A stretch of DNA of 64,000 nucleotides from Cadophora sp. MPI-SDFR-AT-0126 (lineage: Eukaryota > Ascomycota > Leotiomycetes > Helotiales > Ploettnerulaceae). Made by a program: the position numbers and the translations under genes. Location: the NCBI GenBank assembly GCA_020747065.1, contig JAGMVK010000013.1, positions 930,001 to 994,000 on the forward strand. Direction: 5' to 3'. This document shows, piece after piece, positions 11,897-23,736 of the stretch (position 1 is its first letter; every line of letters begins with the position of its first letter). Below the pieces are notes generated by a model. It was not told the DNA's origin, did not search any database, and worked only from the letters and a program-made list of their open reading frames with translations.

Positions 11897-12073
11897 GTTG
11901 TAGGATTTGTTGAGCTTGGAGTGATAGCTTGGAGATGCTGTCGTCGTCTCGCTATCCAGTTCCAGGCATATCAAAGCTTAGCTTGGCTTATATAAGCAGA
12001 GATATCAGAAACCGAAAAATGACTTTCATTCAATGTCGATTGTCAGAGTCATATTCTTTTTGATATTTTTATA

Positions 12074-13042
12074 CTAATTTTCAAATGGCAAGCCAGCTTC
12101 CTGCCTAACCGCGCCATAGATAGCAGCAATGTCGCCAGACTCTCCTTTATGAGCCTTCACCTGTGCCAAGTGCGCATCCGCAACCTCAACATCCTTCAAA
12201 CGTGTTCCAGCAGCCTTTGCAAGAGCCTGTGCATGCCTGGCGTCCTTCCTAGCTAAATCAACGGCAAAGAGTGGTTCTTCCCTTTTGTGGTAATCCCCAG
12301 ATAACATTCTCGTGGAATATGCCGTGTATGGGCCCGGGAACATTGTCTCGATGAATTGATGGAGGTTCTCGGTCCCAAGTCCGGACTTCTCTGCCAGAAC
12401 ATGGCCTTCCGACAACGTCTCTACCATATTTAGGATAAAGGTGTTGCCAATGACCTTCAGCGTAGTGGCTTTACCGACAGCTTGTCCACCGAAGTCAACA
12501 TTAGCTCTTCCGATGACTCCCTTGGTGTAAAGCTTGACTTTTTCGACACTCTCCTTTGGCCCGGCAAGTACACAGACCAATTGGCCATTGTCTGCCATAG
12601 CTGGAGCTCCGAATACTGGGCAAGCAACAAATTCCCCACCGGCTTCAGTGACTTTCTTCGCCAGACCTTCACTGGTCTCTGGATGAACTGTAGAACAATC
12701 CACGAAAAGCTTGCCCTTGGCACCAGCCTTCAAAGCGGCATCAATAGTGCTATTAATTGCCTCATCATCTCCAACGCAGGTGAACACAACGTCTGATTTA
12801 GAGACCAAATCTTCAATGGATGAGGCAACGGTGGATTTCCCAGACGACAATGACTTGCTGAGATCTGTTGCTCGTTTCTCCGTGCGATTAAAGATGATGA
12901 GGGGTTTATCAAGGTGCCCTTTCTCAACGAGGTTCTTGCACATCCCCTTTCATTTCAGTTAGTGCTAGTTGATTAAGAAGAGTGAGGGGTTACTTACTCT
13001 GCCCATGTTCCCCAAACCAATCCATCCTACTTGAGGTGCCAT
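12074..13042 (-). CDS. 3-hydroxyisobutyrate/beta-hydroxyacid dehydrogenase family protein
   Basis: NAD(P)-dependent beta-hydroxyacid dehydrogenase (6-phosphogluconate dehydrogenase-like, HIBADH/GLYR1 group). Exons: complement(12074..12946, 12998..13042), a 51-nt intron, 305 aa. The start is fixed by the first exon MAPQVGWIGLGNMGR, which supplies the Rossmann GxGxxG motif missing from the long ORF alone. Further signatures are FVDCSTVHPETSEGLAKK, CPVFGAPAMADNGQL (substrate loop) and the conserved lysine in TTLKVIGNTFILNM. The C-terminal helical domain follows to the stop. There is no obvious targeting peptide, which argues against the mitochondrial valine-pathway enzyme and for a cytosolic or nuclear aldehyde/hydroxyacid reductase of unknown substrate. 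It is divergent from ARG2. Confidence 0.9.
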
Positions 13043-13572
13043 GTCTATTAATTTCGTGTATAACAGTTGACTCTTTTAATTGAGATAGTAAAAGTTTGTA
13101 GTGTTCTAAGATGGTGGAAGTACGTTGAAGTAATTATGTTCATCCAAGATCTTGCCCTGGTGGACGGCCCGAGGACGGGTATTCGTGACGCGCCTTTTAG
13201 TTCGGCTGTTGATTCTCTGATGTCAGCAGTGATGATCAGAGCCGACCGCGCTCTGAACTTTTCTTTGTCACTTCTACTTTTAGTAGAGGCCTTAGCTAAA
13301 CGCTGAAATTTGAGACAACGAACTTTAGTCAAGGAGAAGGTAAACAAATCCTGCAACCATCAAGGCGAGTCCGAATGGCACATGAAAGTCCGATAACGAC
13401 CGATAACGAGCGAGCTAGCGCGATCAGGGCAGATGTGATCAGCAAAAGTCCGGTAACCAAACAATCTTCCCCACATCAACTTTTGGAGTCACGCTGCATT
13501 GCAAAAGAAACCTTCTGCCACATAAAACCTCTCCAAGGAATCTACATCGGTGATATTGTTCCAATATGCACA
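13043..13572. promoter_or_regulatory. Divergent promoter region, dehydrogenase and ARG2
   Basis: A 530-nt spacer between the minus-strand dehydrogenase start and the tentative ARG2 start. It contains an in-frame open stretch from 13375 that could extend ARG2 upstream. No other gene is seen. A TGAGTCA box, the Gcn4/Cpc1 consensus, lies just downstream at 13628-13634 and overlaps the first ARG2 splice donor. Confidence 0.4.
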
Positions 13573-15871
13573 ATGATTTTGCAGGAAATAGCCTTGAAAA
13601 AGGGCAGACAAGTGGCTGGTCATAATGTGAGTCAAGCATGCCATCGGCGGTGTGAGAGCATCTTTGACAGACCGTTAGATACAATCTTGGGCAAAGCGCA
13701 GGAGGCGTACTGAATGTATTTCTGATAATGGACTGAGGAATTTCGGATCTGGCAGAGTGCCTGTCAATCAATTGAGACAGGAACTTGCAAAAGAGCATGT
13801 GAAAGACTTGTCAAATCAGCAGAAAGCTAAAAAGAAGGCGAGAGCTATTGACAAGGTACTTTCCCTTTGAGAAACTATTCGAAATGTTTCTGACTGGCTC
13901 TAGGATTTCTTTCTATCTGTGCTGGAGTCATCTGCCACCAAAAGAGAAGCCAGATCCTATATTCAACGATTTACTCCTTCCGAAGAGTCACCCTCGAATA
14001 CGAAAGCCACCCCCGAGAAGGCACGATCTTGTGGTGTCAATCTGGGAGGATTCTATGGCCCAGCAGCCGTTCAAGAAAGTCCACGATTCATACAACAACC
14101 AGAGAAGCTCTCGAAAGTTCCCCTGGGACCACAGCTACATGTTGCGATAGTGAAGATCAGAGCTCCACAGACTTTGGATGACGAGACACTCGGTGGCATT
14201 GGACGGACATTGGCACAACTTGCTCGACTTGGATTGATCAGCGTGGTTGTCGTTGATTGCAATAACAGTGGGCCACCATCAGAGGAGGGCAGAAAAGATC
14301 CTAGTTGGCGAACATTGGAGATTGAGCAGACAAACCGTATCATTGCTGCTATAGATGCTAATGGGGAGAATGGTGCCAGGCTTGTTGACAATGTCATCGG
14401 CGTCTCGGAGGAACCTCTCAGGCCAGGGTTCCGACACACAAGTGCCCATGTCAATTTCCGCAAGCTGCTCATGACTCCTTTAAGACGCAGCGTCATTCCA
14501 GTCATTCCCTCGATTGGATACACCGATGTGTCCCAGACTGCTGTGCCTATTCTAGCCACTGATGTTGTTCTGGCTCTCACGAAGGAATTGGCTGGTCTTC
14601 CAACAGAGCTATTGCCTGACGAAGATCCGAATGTTGTTCAAGAACGCATCCAGGCTCTTCGGAAAGAGGTCTCACTTGATCGGCTCATTGTATTGGAGCC
14701 TCTTGGAGGTATTCCTTCAACTGATCGAGACAACGGCTATCATGTCTTTCTTAATATGGAGCAAGAGTTCGAGCCAGCCAAGCAGGACCTACTCAAAGGA
14801 CTCCATCCTGATAGGACCCAGAATGCTGTGGAGGCCAAAGTCACAGAAGAACGAGCATCTGATTTGAGCCTAAGTAACCCGTTTTCAAGGTTCGTCGAGA
14901 CTGAGTTCGGCGGCCCCAAGCCGGTGGCTCGTGGAGCAGATCAGGAAACTACAGAACAGCCAAAACCTGATAATTGGTATCACCTCCAAAACCTACATTT
15001 AGTTCGCTCGGTTCTCTCCATGCTACCACCCAGCTCTTCGGCTCTCTTGACTACACCAGAAGAGGCAGCAAATTCCGGAAAAGATGCACCCTTCCAGGCA
15101 GCAAGAGTTGGCACTAGACGTCAGCGAAATCCATTGATTCACAACCTTCTCACAGACAAGCCGGTATTCTCCTCATCGCTACCAGTTGGTCGCCTAGGTC
15201 CCCAAGCTTCCACGAGCGAGATCCTATCTCCAGCGGAAAGCATCACTCCGACGACTTTTGCAAAGCATGGAATGTCGGTCACTATATTTCCAAATCCAAA
15301 ATTCGGTCGCTGGGAACCACCTACCTCTGGTAAGCCTCAGCTGACGCTAACCGACTCGCGAATTGACCTGCCTCGTCTCGTACACCTCATCGAGGATTCT
15401 TTTGGCCGTAAGCTTGATGTCAAGGATTATCTCAAGCGAGTCAATGGTCGAATCGCAGGAGTAATCATTGCTGGTGAATACGAAGGAGGTGCTCTCCTAA
15501 CCTGGGAGACTCCGCCCGGTGTGAAGGATGATGGATCTTTAGAAAGCAGAGCGAGGATGGTGCCGTATCTAGACAAGTTTGCAGTTTTGAAGCGTGCACA
15601 GGGTAGCGGTGGAGTTGCGGATCTGATTTTCAAGACGATGGTGAGGGATTGTTTCCCAGAGGGATGTGTCTGGCGTTCAAGGAGAAACAATCCCGTAAAC
15701 AAGTGGTATTTTGAGAGGTCGCGCGGCACATGGAAGCTGCCTGATACTGGATGGACGATGTTCTGGACTACGCCAGACTTGAGCTTGAACAAACAATTGT
15801 TCCTGGATTATGAAGGCGTTTGCAGAGGTATCGAGCCCTCCTGGGCCGATAATAAGTCTGTTTTAGACTAG
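13573..15871 (+). CDS. ARG2: Mitochondrial amino-acid acetyltransferase (N-acetylglutamate synthase)
   Basis: Makes N-acetylglutamate from glutamate and acetyl-CoA, the first step of arginine synthesis, in mitochondria. Exons: 13573..13626 (tentative), 13679..13855, 13904..15871; 732 aa. The second junction joins RAIDK to [19 protein letters not shown], a fungal Arg2 signature. An amino-acid-kinase-like domain fills the middle, including [13 protein letters not shown]. The C-terminal NAT acetyltransferase domain holds [60 protein letters not shown] and [16 protein letters not shown]. The first exon is the least certain part: ATG at 13573 sits in a CACAATG context and gives a basic N-terminus suited to import, but the same frame stays open back to 13375. 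The intron 13627-13678 begins GTGAGT. Confidence 0.93.
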
Positions 15872-16347
15872 ATGTAGAATACTCTGCATCTTCTGGGCAT
15901 GAATGTCCCATACGAATACCTCTAGGCGCAGAAGAGCGTACAAAAAGACGTGATGTAAAATAAGTGTAAGACATAATCTTCGAGCGATGAGACCGTGAAG
16001 AATGCAAAGTTGCTGGGTTCTTTCTTGCTCAATTTTACAAGCATTAAATGTGCAAGACATAACAGACACCCCTCCAAGTACAAACTCTCTGAACAAATCA
16101 AATCATCAACAATCATTAACAGTCATCGTACAACCTTTCGATAGATCTTATCGCTGTGTCGCGGTACAGTTCGATCTAAATTGTTGATTGTGAAGTCGAG
16201 CACGTGAAAGGCCATTAGCGATTACGACGCTAGTAGGCTGCCCTTCGGAACCTCGAAGCTCCCTAAGACGTTCATCCCCCAACGACATAAACAAACAACT
16301 CTACACCACGTCTACTATCACAAACACTTCTCTTTTTAAATTACAAG
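15872..16347. other. Intergenic, ARG2 3' flank and BAR-gene promoter
   Basis: A 476-nt spacer between two plus-strand genes. The stretch just before 16348 is C/A-rich (for example ACAAACAACTCTACACC), as usual for fungal leaders. No gene is seen. Confidence 0.45.
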
Positions 16348-17622
16348 ATGGATAAAGTATCCGCCTTCGGAAAGAACTTCACGTAAGTCATCCCGACCTC
16401 TCCAAAATTACCAACCAACGCAACTGGTTATTTCCCTGGCCTTGGAAGCAATACGAGTCTAACTATGGTATCACAGGGCTTCATTCACACCGTTCGCCGC
16501 TCGTACACAGCAATATGTGAAGGAACAGCTTGGACAGGCTGAGGATAAGGTTAGACATGGTTCTCCTCCAGGGCGCATAAACGGCTGGTGATAACAGTAT
16601 CGCAGACCCAGCTCCCTCCCGATTACATTGAGTTGGAGAAAAGAGTCGATGCCTTGAAGCAAGTTCATCAGAAGATGCTGCAAGTGACGTGCGTACCATC
16701 AACTTCCAACACTGACCGTAGGTTCTTTGTCTAACAATATTGTGCTGGCAGTTCCCAGTATTCCAACGAAGCATACGACTACCCTGCCAACATCAAAGAG
16801 AGCTTCGGTGATTTGGGACGCACAGTCAGCGAGAAAGTACACCTCCTATCATCTGCTACTACGCCTGCCGAAGCCCAAGCAGCACTTACTGCTCCACCAT
16901 CCGCAAAGCCACAACCGAAGACCTTCAACCATGCAATCGCCCGTGCCAGTCTGGCAAGCAGCCAGCTGCTCCAACAACAGCATTCCGGTACTGGAGAGGA
17001 CCCTCTTGCTACCGCCCTTGAGAAGTACGCCTTGGCCAGCGAGCGTGTTGGTGAAGCCAGACTCGCCCAGGACTCCCAGATTCAAAGCCGCTTCCTCGCA
17101 GGCTGGAGTACAACCCTCAACACTAACCTGATGTTTGCAACCCGGGCTAGAAAGGGAGTTGAGAACTCAAGATTACTGCTTGATGCTGCAAAGGCCAAGT
17201 CCAAGAGCCCTGGCTGGCACTTGCCTGGCGCAAATGCTAAGGCATCTGATGGAGCTGAGCACGATGATCCTTCCGAGGAAGCCAGAGTTGAGATTGAGCA
17301 AGCTGAAGATGAATTTGTTGGTCAGACTGAGGAAGCTGTTGGCGTCATGAAGAACGTGCGTATTTAAAAGCATTCTACAGTGTCCAAATCTAACGTGGAC
17401 AGGTACTTGATACCCCGGAGCCACTCCGAAACCTTGCCGACCTTATTGCCGCACAACTCGAATTCCACAAGAAGGCATACGAGATTCTGAGCGAACTTGC
17501 ACCAGTTGTCGATGGTCTTCAAGTTGAGCAAGAAGTACGTCGTTCAGGAGATTTCACCGCATAAGAAGGTTGCTGATGAAGCGATTCTGCAGGCCAGCTA
17601 CCGAAAGAGTCGTGAAGCCTAG
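16348..17622 (+). CDS. BAR-domain protein (Gvp36-like)
   Basis: Predicted membrane-curvature-sensing BAR protein related to yeast Gvp36, which works in vesicle traffic and the actin cytoskeleton. Exons: 16348..16382, 16477..16549, 16606..16688, 16752..17355, 17403..17534, 17593..17622; 318 aa. All six junctions keep the frame. N-terminal MDKVSAFGKNFTASFTPFAA leads into ARTQQYVKEQLGQAEDK and LPPDYIELEKRVDALKQVH, typical of the helix-1 region. The middle is helical and Gln/Ala-rich, with ALEKYALASERVGEARLAQD. The end has ADLIAAQLEFHKKAYEIL. The last exon encodes only ASYRKSREA. There is no transmembrane segment; it should be peripheral on Golgi, endosome or plasma membrane. The family call rests on overall pattern, so Gvp36 itself is not certain. 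Confidence 0.85.
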
Positions 17623-18337
17623 ATCAAGCTCTGACTGAGCCGAGTAGGAGACACAAGATTCATTTTCGTCGACGAGGAGTGGTGATTTGTTCTGATATTG
17701 GAGAGCTGGTGGGCTTGCGAGCTGATCTCTTCTGTTACGCCATTTCCAAACTGTTTGTTTTATGGGCGTCGTTCTTCATGGTATTCGAGCAATCGATCAG
17801 ATTATTCCCACATTCCCAATGGCAGTACATTTTTGAAAGCTTCCCAGAGCTATATGTGACAGCTTCTCCAGACACCGCTGTGACAGACGAAAGGCTCTAC
17901 ATAGATGTAAGGGTCCCCTACCCTCGACTGATCACACCCCGGGCAAACGGCAACAAGCTTAAAAATACTGCCCAAAAAAACCCTGGTTGTAGTGTGCCAC
18001 TGAAAACCTAGCCACGCTAAGAGGCCGATCCGGCACTTTAGTGGAAGCTTAGCAGCAGCCTCCGTCACACAGTATGCAAAGCCGCAGAAGCTTCTTGACA
18101 GCCACAAATGAAACGGCTTCGATGTGGGCATTCCGGAAAACTAGACAAACCGGATCTTCCTAGTCTGTGGGTTGCGGCCAGGCGACTGAAATAGACTTCC
18201 CATTGGGTCCTCTGCTTTCTCTTTCCTATTTATTGTTTCCAATGGCGCGAATGAAGAGAAACTCCATTTCTTTTACAACGATCATAATGTATTAAAAATT
18301 TAAAAGGAGCTAAAAATCATCACTATCAATAGCCAAG
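17623..18337. other. Intergenic
   Basis: A 715-nt spacer between two plus-strand genes. A 110-codon frame at 17679-18011 has no motif and unlikely composition, so I do not call it. The part near 18290 is A+T-rich and probably belongs to the transporter promoter. Confidence 0.45.
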
Positions 18338-20222
18338 ATGGCTTCGGCAGCTCCAGCTTTAGATCTCTCATCTGCACCTGTGGAAGATCCCCCAAAGTCG
18401 ATTAGTGGCCCAACAGAGTCCATCTCAGATCATCCCGTTGCACCAGATCAATTCGATCCGAAATGGGAGACTGACAAACATGAGATCTGGAGTTATTATG
18501 CATATTACATTGGGAATAATGGCTTGACGCTGTTCAACTTCGCTCCTACGGCTTTTCAAAACTTGCTGTACCAAGCTGCTGGAGATGGGACTTCTTTGCG
18601 ATTCGCTGGGAGGTAAGTCGTCAGAGTCTTTGCATTGCAAAATAAATTGACTGACATGAGATTAGGGAACGTACGATCAACAGTATCGTGCTCTTGTCCA
18701 ACGGCATCAGTTTTGCTATCCAGATCGTCGTGTTTCTATTTCTTGGCAGTTTCGCTGGTAATTCATGATGAATTGTCCGGTCTTTTGTTGCAAAGTAGCT
18801 AACAAGACCAGATTTCGGGACATGGAGACCTAATATCTTGATCGGGCTTTCTCTGGTGGCTTGGGGAATTGGCTTTGGATGGTTGGGAGTCCATACGCCT
18901 GACAAGTGGCAGATAGCTGCTGGGATGTATATCGTTGGACGCAGGTTCTGATCTCCATCTGAAAGAACCACTGTACTGACACAGTCTAGTTATTGCCTAC
19001 CAGACCACTCTCACATTCTGGACTGCTGCGTAAGTTCTATTGGAAATCATGTCATGACTTCACTGATCTCTGCAGCTTTCCTGGGCTTGCTCGAAATACA
19101 CCACAACTGCGTGAGAAAGCAGAGCAGTATCAAGCCGGAGAGATCACGCGTGAAGAGTACGACTACGCAGATACTCTCAAACGCTCCGAGTTGTCAAACA
19201 TGGCATTTTACATCCAGTCCCTGGGTGAAATTGTCATTCTAGCCGTCATTGTTGGCATCATGTTCGGTCTGAAAGTCAATGCATCGACAGAAAACAACAA
19301 TTGGGGTCTATCAGTTCTGATTGCTTTTGCTAGTGGTGTCTGGCTTCTCCTTGCTATCCCGTGGTTCATCAAGGAGAAACGAAGAGCTGGACAAGATGTC
19401 TGTACACCTCCGTAGGATCATTGTATCTCGTGCTGACGTGACCAGATTCCTCCTGGAATGAATATAATAACCGTCGGCCTCTGGCAATTGTATCGTGCTC
19501 TGCGCCAGATCTGGCATCTCAAACAGTCGCTTATTTATCTCATCGGCTATTTTCTGCTCGGCGACTCTCTGAACACGACCGTAACCGTGATCGGCACGCT
19601 CCAGAACAGCATTGTGGCTTATAACACCCTTGAGCTTACCTATGTCCTGATAGTTGGTATCACAGCACAAGCAATCGGTATCTATAGCTTTTGGTGGGCA
19701 CAACAGAAGTGGCGGTTGAGCACTAAGACGATGTTCAACATCGTTGCCTTCAATATCATTGTCCTGGACTGCTGGGGTATGATCGGGATCTGGACACAGT
19801 CATTCGGTTTTCACCATTTATGGGAGGTCTGGGCCTACCAAGCCTTCTACGGGCTCTTCGTCTGTCCATGGTACTCCTACTCCCAAATCATGATCAGCGA
19901 AGTCACGCCTCGGGGCCGCGAATTCCTCTTTTTCAGTCTCTTCAGTATCATTGGCAAGACGAGCAGTTTCATTGGTCCACTTGTCAGTTCTGCCATTATC
20001 GATGCTACCCCGAGCGGCAACAACAGCACGCCATTTTACTTTTTGACGGCATTGAGTGCAGTCAGCTTCTTGGTGTTGGTGTTGTTTGTGGATTTGGAGA
20101 AGAGTCGGAGAGAGCAGGAGGTTTTTTTGGAGAGTGAGGAGGCGGCTAAACGTGCGTTGGTTGGTGAGGAGGTTCAAAGTCTTAGTGACTCTCGCGTTGG
20201 CAAGAAATCGTCGGATGTTTGA
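18338..20222 (+). CDS. Atg22-like MFS transporter, vacuolar amino-acid efflux type
   Basis: Member of the Atg22/vacuole-effluxer branch of the major facilitator superfamily. Yeast Atg22 exports amino acids from the vacuole after autophagy. Exons: 18338..18612, 18666..18757, 18812..18944, 18985..19029, 19076..19397, 19446..20222; 547 aa with about twelve predicted membrane helices. Hallmarks are EIWSYYAYYIGNNGLTLFNF near residue 50, FQNLLYQAA, SLVIAYQTTLTFWTAAFPGL, ELSNMAFYIQSLGEIV, IKEKRRAGQD before the central loop, and PWYSYSQIMISEVTPRGRE late in the protein. The 45-nt fourth exon is supported by frame at both ends. The C-terminal tail is charged and cytosolic. It may be an Atg22 paralogue rather than the orthologue. 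It converges on the alpha-galactosidase gene, 253 nt away. Confidence 0.9.
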
Positions 20223-20475
20223 TAGGCAAGGAGAAGTGTCGAAGAAAGTGGCATAGTACCTTTTTCGGTCCATTTACCACTTCTCTACGATCAGCACATC
20301 TTTTGTTGTCATCATCTTCGTGCTTTTCGACGCAACTCACAATTCTGCCACTGTATATATTCAAGTTAGAGAAGTCATGTTCCACTTCCCAGTTTACGAA
20401 GCGAGACATGTTGAAGTCATTCTGCACAGTACTTCAACTGGCTGTATTCTTCTTTTGGATCTTTCATCACCACTA

Positions 20476-21850
20476 TTACGATAAAACCAGCACCTTTGTC
20501 TGATGAGTGCTGATACTACCAAGTGTCATCTTATCCGTCATCTTCCCCAAGTTCTTCGCATCCCAAACATCTCGCACGCTGTAGCTTCTTCCATTCAGCT
20601 CCTTCACCGAGTTCCAGGACATCGTGAAGTTAGTTGTCGATGCTCCTTCATTAAACACCAGCAAAACATGGCGGTTCCTCGATAGCGGACCAGCCCAGAC
20701 CTGCAAAGAGCCTTCCTTGCTGATCTTTGGCTGGTAGGAAACTGCGACTCCCAAATCATCCTGATTGAGTGCGATGATTTCCCTGTTGCGGAGAATTTCG
20801 AGCGACGAGTTGCTGAGCTTGTCGATGGCGGCTCCGATGATCAGGGGGCTTTTCAGAGCGGACCAGAAACTCATGTGAGTCTGTTCCTCGTGGACAGTCA
20901 TGTTGGCTAGGCCAATCTCAAGCATATCCATGTCAGCTGTCATGCTGTTAATAACTAATATTCAAGCAATATGGACGATTTGTTCTTACCCCAAGATCCA
21001 GGAGCCTGGAACAAACTGATCTCTCTCATCTTCCGAATCATAGTGAGCACACTGACACCAGCATATCCCGTGTTCAAGCAGTAAGCAGTCTCACAGACAC
21101 CTTTATTGTTATCTAAGAACTCAGCATGAATGTCTCCAGACATGCGGTAGGACTCGCTGATCTGGTCGGCCCAGAACCAAGGGAATTCCTGGCCCCACTG
21201 ACAGAGACTGTAGAAAATCTCGCGGCCGGAACTGGCGAGCGCGTTTGCCATTGTCGCGAAACGATCGTATGGAGAGAGAATCCCTCCGTGGAATGACCCG
21301 CAATTATCGTACTTTAGGTAGTCGATTCCCCATGATGCGTAGGTCCCAGCATCCAGTTCCTCATAGCCGTAGCTCCCTGGATAGAAGCCACAGTCATAGA
21401 TACCAGCGTCGCTTCCTTTTATTAGAACATAATCCTTCCAAGATACGCCCGTTCATTACTCGCCTGTAAATTCCAGCTTTCAATCCAAGCTTGTGAATCT
21501 TGTCAACCAGAGCAGCAATCCCATCTGGGAATTTTGTCTGATTCGCTTGCTGGCGATTATTTGAGTCGCGTTGTAAAGATTGCCAGCCAGCGTCCAGGAC
21601 TAGGTATTTGTACCCGGCATCTGACAGGCCTGTGGAGACGAGACCCTCGGCAACGGTCTCGATGACGCTTTGGTTGTACGCGTACTTGAAGTCATTCCAA
21701 GTGTTCCATCCTACTCATTTTTCAATATTGATTCGAAATATAGGCGTTTCAAATTATCTGCTTACCCATCTGTGGTTTCTGTGCCAGATTCCCGGATGTG
21801 CTCAATGCTGGCGCAATAAGCGAGAGGCTAATCAAGGTTGAGACAAACAT
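20476..21850 (-). CDS. Secreted alpha-galactosidase, GH27
   Basis: Releases terminal alpha-1,6-galactose from melibiose, raffinose or galactomannan. Exons: complement(20476..20936, 20990..21411, 21464..21710, 21766..21850); 404 aa. Residues 1-17 ([17 protein letters not shown]) are a clear signal peptide. GH27 motifs are [40 protein letters not shown] and YLKYDNCG with nucleophile Asp146. Next come YRMSGDI with acid/base Asp204, and [19 protein letters not shown] at an intron junction. C-terminally [20 protein letters not shown] belongs to the beta-sandwich. The second intron (21412-21463) starts GC rather than GT, and no GT donor restores the family sequence. Both catalytic residues are present, so it is probably active. 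It is divergent from the FAS1 gene. Confidence 0.93.
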
Positions 21851-22230
21851 CTTTTCTACAAAGCGTCTATCCGAGCGTATGTGCTTCCTCTTTTGCGTTC
21901 TTATAGGTAGGATTACTGTGCTTCTTAAACAAATCAGAACGAGACTCATGGAGCTCAGATATTCCGCTACCATGATTTGTGGATATCGGTGTCCGGGGTA
22001 AGTACCGGAATTTTGTAGAAGGGGTGGTGTCCCCTCCTTTGCCCCCGTATTTTCTCGTCAAAGCAGAACTTCCCCACGGAGAGATCATCGGTGCATCTAG
22101 GGGTAGAGCTCCGCTCTCACAAGATGTCCAGATATTGAAGTGTGTCCTACGTCGCTTCTTGGTCTCCTTCGAATTCACAATCGCATTGAAAATAGGTTGA
22201 TTTTCGTTCATGTCATTCTTGCTGTTCAAC
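21851..22230. promoter_or_regulatory. Divergent promoter, alpha-galactosidase and FAS1 genes
   Basis: A 380-nt spacer between two start codons pointing away from each other, so it must hold both promoters. I identified no specific factor site. No gene is seen inside. Confidence 0.5.
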
Positions 22231-23041
22231 ATGAAGTTCTCTATCCTCGTTTCGTTCACAGCCGTCATCGCAACCTGCTCTGGAAAGAGACTTAATCGAG
22301 CTCCTCTCACCTATGCTCCCGTTCCTGAAGGGATGTATGCTCTCCCTCGAAATGCAAACACCACGACACTTTTGGATCTTGTGAAGAGTCGTCCGGATCT
22401 ATCTACCCTGGCGAGTCTCTTGCCATCCCTCAGTGGTATATCATACTCGCTTGCTTTCGATATTTCGCTTTAAAGGCTGACGAGGACCAAGGTTTCGAAG
22501 AAGCATTCGATACTCCTCCCCAGTGGCAGTTCACTGCCTTCCTACCATCTAACGAAGCTTTCAACAATACCGGTGCGTACTACTCGACATACGCCAAAAC
22601 TTCGAAGGGAAAGCACTGGCTAGGCAATGTCTTACAGGTTCGTTACCTCCAAAATATGCGGTCTTGACCTTTTCGGCTAACTGGTAAAAGCATCACTACA
22701 TTCCAAACTCGCAATTGAAGACGTCTACCTTTAATAGCACCCTCACCCGTATCCAAACAGCCAGCTTTCTTTATGTCAGCACCCAAATTGTCGGCGGTAC
22801 TTTGACGCTGAACAATGTTGCCAAAGTCATTGAGGGAGACTTGCCTGTCACCAGCGTACGTACTACCTCTCACAATTTGTTGACATTATGAGGAATTTTA
22901 CTGATAGGGCTTTAGGGCGTTGTTCATATCATTGATCATATCCTGGATCCTTCAGCCCAAGTCTTTGAAGAAGATTTACCAAAAGCCAAGCAGGGATTTA
23001 TTGCCGGCAGCTGTTCAAACCCAGCTCTTCCTTACTGCTGA
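22231..23041 (+). CDS. Secreted single-domain fasciclin (FAS1) protein
   Basis: FAS1 domains mediate cell-surface and cell-wall adhesion. Exons: 22231..22435, 22492..22637, 22691..22855, 22916..23041; 213 aa. MKFSILVSFTAVIATCSG is a signal peptide; seven extra in-frame codons upstream are unlikely to be used. The domain starts NTTTLLDLVKSRPDLSTLAS and continues SGFEEAFDTPPQWQFTAFLP, then SNEAFNNTG. It then runs through HYIPNSQLKTSTFN (the conserved YH-like strand), VGGTLTLNNVAKVIEGDL and GVVHIIDHILDPS, the usual C-terminal box. It ends in a short Cys-containing tail without an obvious GPI signal, so it is probably soluble or wall-bound. The first acceptor is the CCAAG before GTTTCG; the nearer AG would create a stop. 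Confidence 0.88.
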
Positions 23042-23736
23042 GCGGCGGTTCGCCAAGGGCAAGGCATACGATTTTGCGGAGCTTAGAGATGAGTTGCTGT
23101 TCAAAAGTGATAAGAATTTCAGTGAAAACCTCAATTTCGCCCTTCTTGGACTTGTTTTGCGGGTGAAGCGTGCTCTGTCCGATAAAATTCCAGAGAAACA
23201 CCAATTGCTTTGTAAAATTGATTTTTCAAGCTCAGATCGCCAATCGACGAATGGAAACTTAAAATTACTGTACTTCAATTCCTGTACTTTGAAACTGTGT
23301 TTTCAGCAATATGACAAGGTCTCACCAGCCGCGTTGGTCAACTACAATTGATTTGCCAAGGCCCAGTATCTCCATGGAAATTTATCAAATTGCTAACCTT
23401 AACTATTTGAGCTCATTTTTGTAAGATCTTAGTCTATCTCACGTTAGCTAAGCCTCGGAGAGCTACTTGAAATGAATAAGTGATGGCAAAGTTGCCGGCA
23501 GCGGGACATGTGCCGGATGCACCCCGCGTTGGCAAGTACCTACAACCCTAAATTGAGCTCGCTCAGAAAGTAGTTGAAATACTATGCTACAACGGATCCA
23601 ATGACTCTGCTTGACGTGTTTAAAATATTCGCATCTAGCTAGTTGTCACATCTCATGATCCGATAGGAAGTGCTCATCCGTATGACTTTTTCTCAGTTTC
23701 TCCGTTACAATAGGAAACAGTCAATATTCTTTTCAA
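23042..23736. other. Intergenic, convergent
   Basis: A 695-nt spacer between the 3' ends of the FAS1 gene and the DhaK gene. The 143-codon frame starting 22920 overlaps the FAS1 last exon in another frame and has no motif. Otherwise A+T-rich, with nothing recognised. Confidence 0.45.

Noticed and set aside
12711..12962. Plus-strand frames over the dehydrogenase gene
   Set aside because: Antisense shadows of a conserved coding sequence.
13375..13713. Separate 112-aa plus-strand protein upstream of ARG2
   Set aside because: It shares the frame and sequence of ARG2 exon 1, and its 3' part is removed by a good intron. At most it is an N-terminal extension of ARG2.
17679..18011. 110-aa plus-strand frame between the BAR and Atg22-like genes
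   Set aside because: No domain, no splice partners and unremarkable composition; treated as chance.
22920..23351. 143-aa plus-strand frame after the FAS1 gene
   Set aside because: Its first part overlaps the FAS1 last exon in another frame. It lacks any motif and the FAS1 frame is the conserved one.
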